15,248 nucleotides of DNA from an uncultured Sphingomonadales bacterium. GTDB taxonomy: Bacteria; Pseudomonadota; Alphaproteobacteria; Sphingomonadales; Sphingomonadaceae. A program made the position numbers and the translations under genes. Positions 14,763 through 15,248 of this stretch are shown in pieces. The notes under the pieces were generated by a model that was not told the DNA's origin, searched no databases, and saw only the letters and a list, made by a program, of their open reading frames with translations. The stretch spans positions 1-15,248 of the forward strand of contig CAIWFP010000348.1 of assembly GCA_903911985.1 (NCBI GenBank), read 5' to 3'. Every line of letters starts with the position of its first letter. Within the stretch, counting starts at the first letter, position 1.

Positions 14763-15248
14763 ATGGCCGATATACGTCCCTTCTGCATGCCCAAATGGGG
14801 CATCGAGATGACCGAGGGCACCATCGCCGAATGGATGGTCAAGGAGGGTGAAGCCTTCACCCGCGGCCAGACCCTGTGCCTGATCGAAACCGCGAAAATC
14901 ACCAACGAGGTAGAGGCCGAATATGACGCGGTCGTTGCCCGTGTGCTGGTTGGCGCGGGCGGCGAGGCAGAGCCGGTAGGCACGCTGGTGGCGGTATTTT
15001 CCGATGCCGCCGCCACGCCCGCCGAAATCGACGCCTTCATCGCCAGCTTTCGCCCGGCCGATACCCAGGTCGCGGCGCGGCGCGGGGAAGCGCAGCCTGC
15101 CCCGGCAAAAGCCGAGGCCGCCCCGGCAGCGGTGCCCACCAAAATCACCACCAACCGGCCAATCAGCCCGGAAGCTCTCAAACTGGCCGAGCGCGAAGGG
15201 CTTGATCTCGCCCATGTCGAGGGTTCCGGCAAGGGCGGCCGCATCAGC
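14763..15248 (+). CDS. Lipoyl E2 component of the same dehydrogenase complex, N-terminal part
   Basis: The frame stays open to the window edge, giving the first 162 residues of an E2 acyltransferase. A biotinyl/lipoyl domain fills about 1-80, opening with MPKWGIEMTEGTIAEW (9-24). The lipoylated residue should be Lys45 in IETAKITNE, where Ala44 replaces the more common Asp of Glu-Thr-Asp-Lys. A linker rich in Ala and Pro (about 98-130) follows, then a peripheral-subunit-binding domain from about 132 (SPEALKLAEREGLDLAHVEG, then SGKGGRIS), which docks E1 or E3. The catalytic domain lies beyond the edge. The start has GAGGAA about seven bases upstream, beginning at the end of the E1 beta gene. 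What follows the binding domain would tell whether this is a standard acyltransferase E2. Confidence 0.9.
   Translation, partial: MADIRPFCMPKWGIEMTEGTIAEWMVKEGEAFTRGQTLCLIETAKITNEVEAEYDAVVARVLVGAGGEAEPVGTLVAVFSDAAATPAEIDAFIASFRPADTQVAARRGEAQPAPAKAEAAPAAVPTKITTNRPISPEALKLAEREGLDLAHVEGSGKGGRIS

Noticed and set aside
13589..15244. A 551-codon open frame antisense to the E1 beta and E2 genes
   Set aside because: It lies opposite two clear dehydrogenase-complex genes, is rich in Arg, His and Ala as antisense GC-rich frames are, and shows no domain I recognise.
12748..15248. Housekeeping pyruvate dehydrogenase operon
   Set aside because: E1 beta lacks the N-terminal lipoyl domain typical of the alphaproteobacterial housekeeping subunit, and the genes sit in an operon with thiolase and acyl-CoA dehydrogenase.

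Overview
This window is a dense, high-GC stretch that looks like a catabolic region from an alphaproteobacterium, most likely a sphingomonad. That assignment is an inference. It rests on GC-rich third positions throughout, a P450 resembling the CYP101 (P450cam) family, a LuxR-type regulator beside catabolic genes, and an accessory pyruvate-dehydrogenase-like operon. I saw no tRNA, rRNA, CRISPR array, insertion sequence or phage gene.

Layout. (a) 46-2448, minus strand: three tandem, non-identical short-chain dehydrogenases, possibly followed by another gene starting at the left edge. (b) 2591-6085, plus strand: a Rieske oxygenase alpha subunit overlapping a CYP101-like P450 by four bases, then a ThuA-domain protein. 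(c) 6119-7237, minus strand: a small acyl-CoA dehydrogenase that appears to lack a catalytic base. (d) 7410-8183, plus strand: a LuxR-type regulator without an AHL synthase, divergent from (c). (e) 8198-9817, minus strand: a GMC-family FAD alcohol dehydrogenase. (f) 9959 to the right edge, plus strand: a compact operon of a DUF35-like protein without zinc cysteines, a thiolase-like protein, a second acyl-CoA dehydrogenase, E1 alpha and E1 beta of a 2-oxoacid or acetoin-type dehydrogenase, and the start of its lipoyl E2, cut by the window edge.

How the genes may work together (inference): two oxygenases hydroxylate a hydrophobic, probably alicyclic substrate. SDRs and the GMC enzyme oxidise the resulting alcohols. 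A split acyl-CoA dehydrogenase and a thiolase/DUF35 pair then shorten a CoA-bound chain or opened ring, and the thiamine-diphosphate complex handles a 2-oxoacid or acyloin product. Terpenoids or steroid-like compounds would fit, but nothing here fixes the substrate. CoA ligase, enoyl-CoA hydratase, ferredoxin and ferredoxin reductase, Rieske beta subunit and E3 are all absent from the window and would have to come from elsewhere.

The main leads are: the putative catalytic/non-catalytic dehydrogenase pair; the DUF35 protein with Asn and Ser where the first Cys-x-x-Cys should be, next to a thiolase with Glu in place of the usual His; the accessory dehydrogenase complex inside a beta-oxidation operon; the coupled Rieske/P450 pair with an altered P450 pocket; and a weak CAAAA-centred element found in all three divergent intergenic regions.
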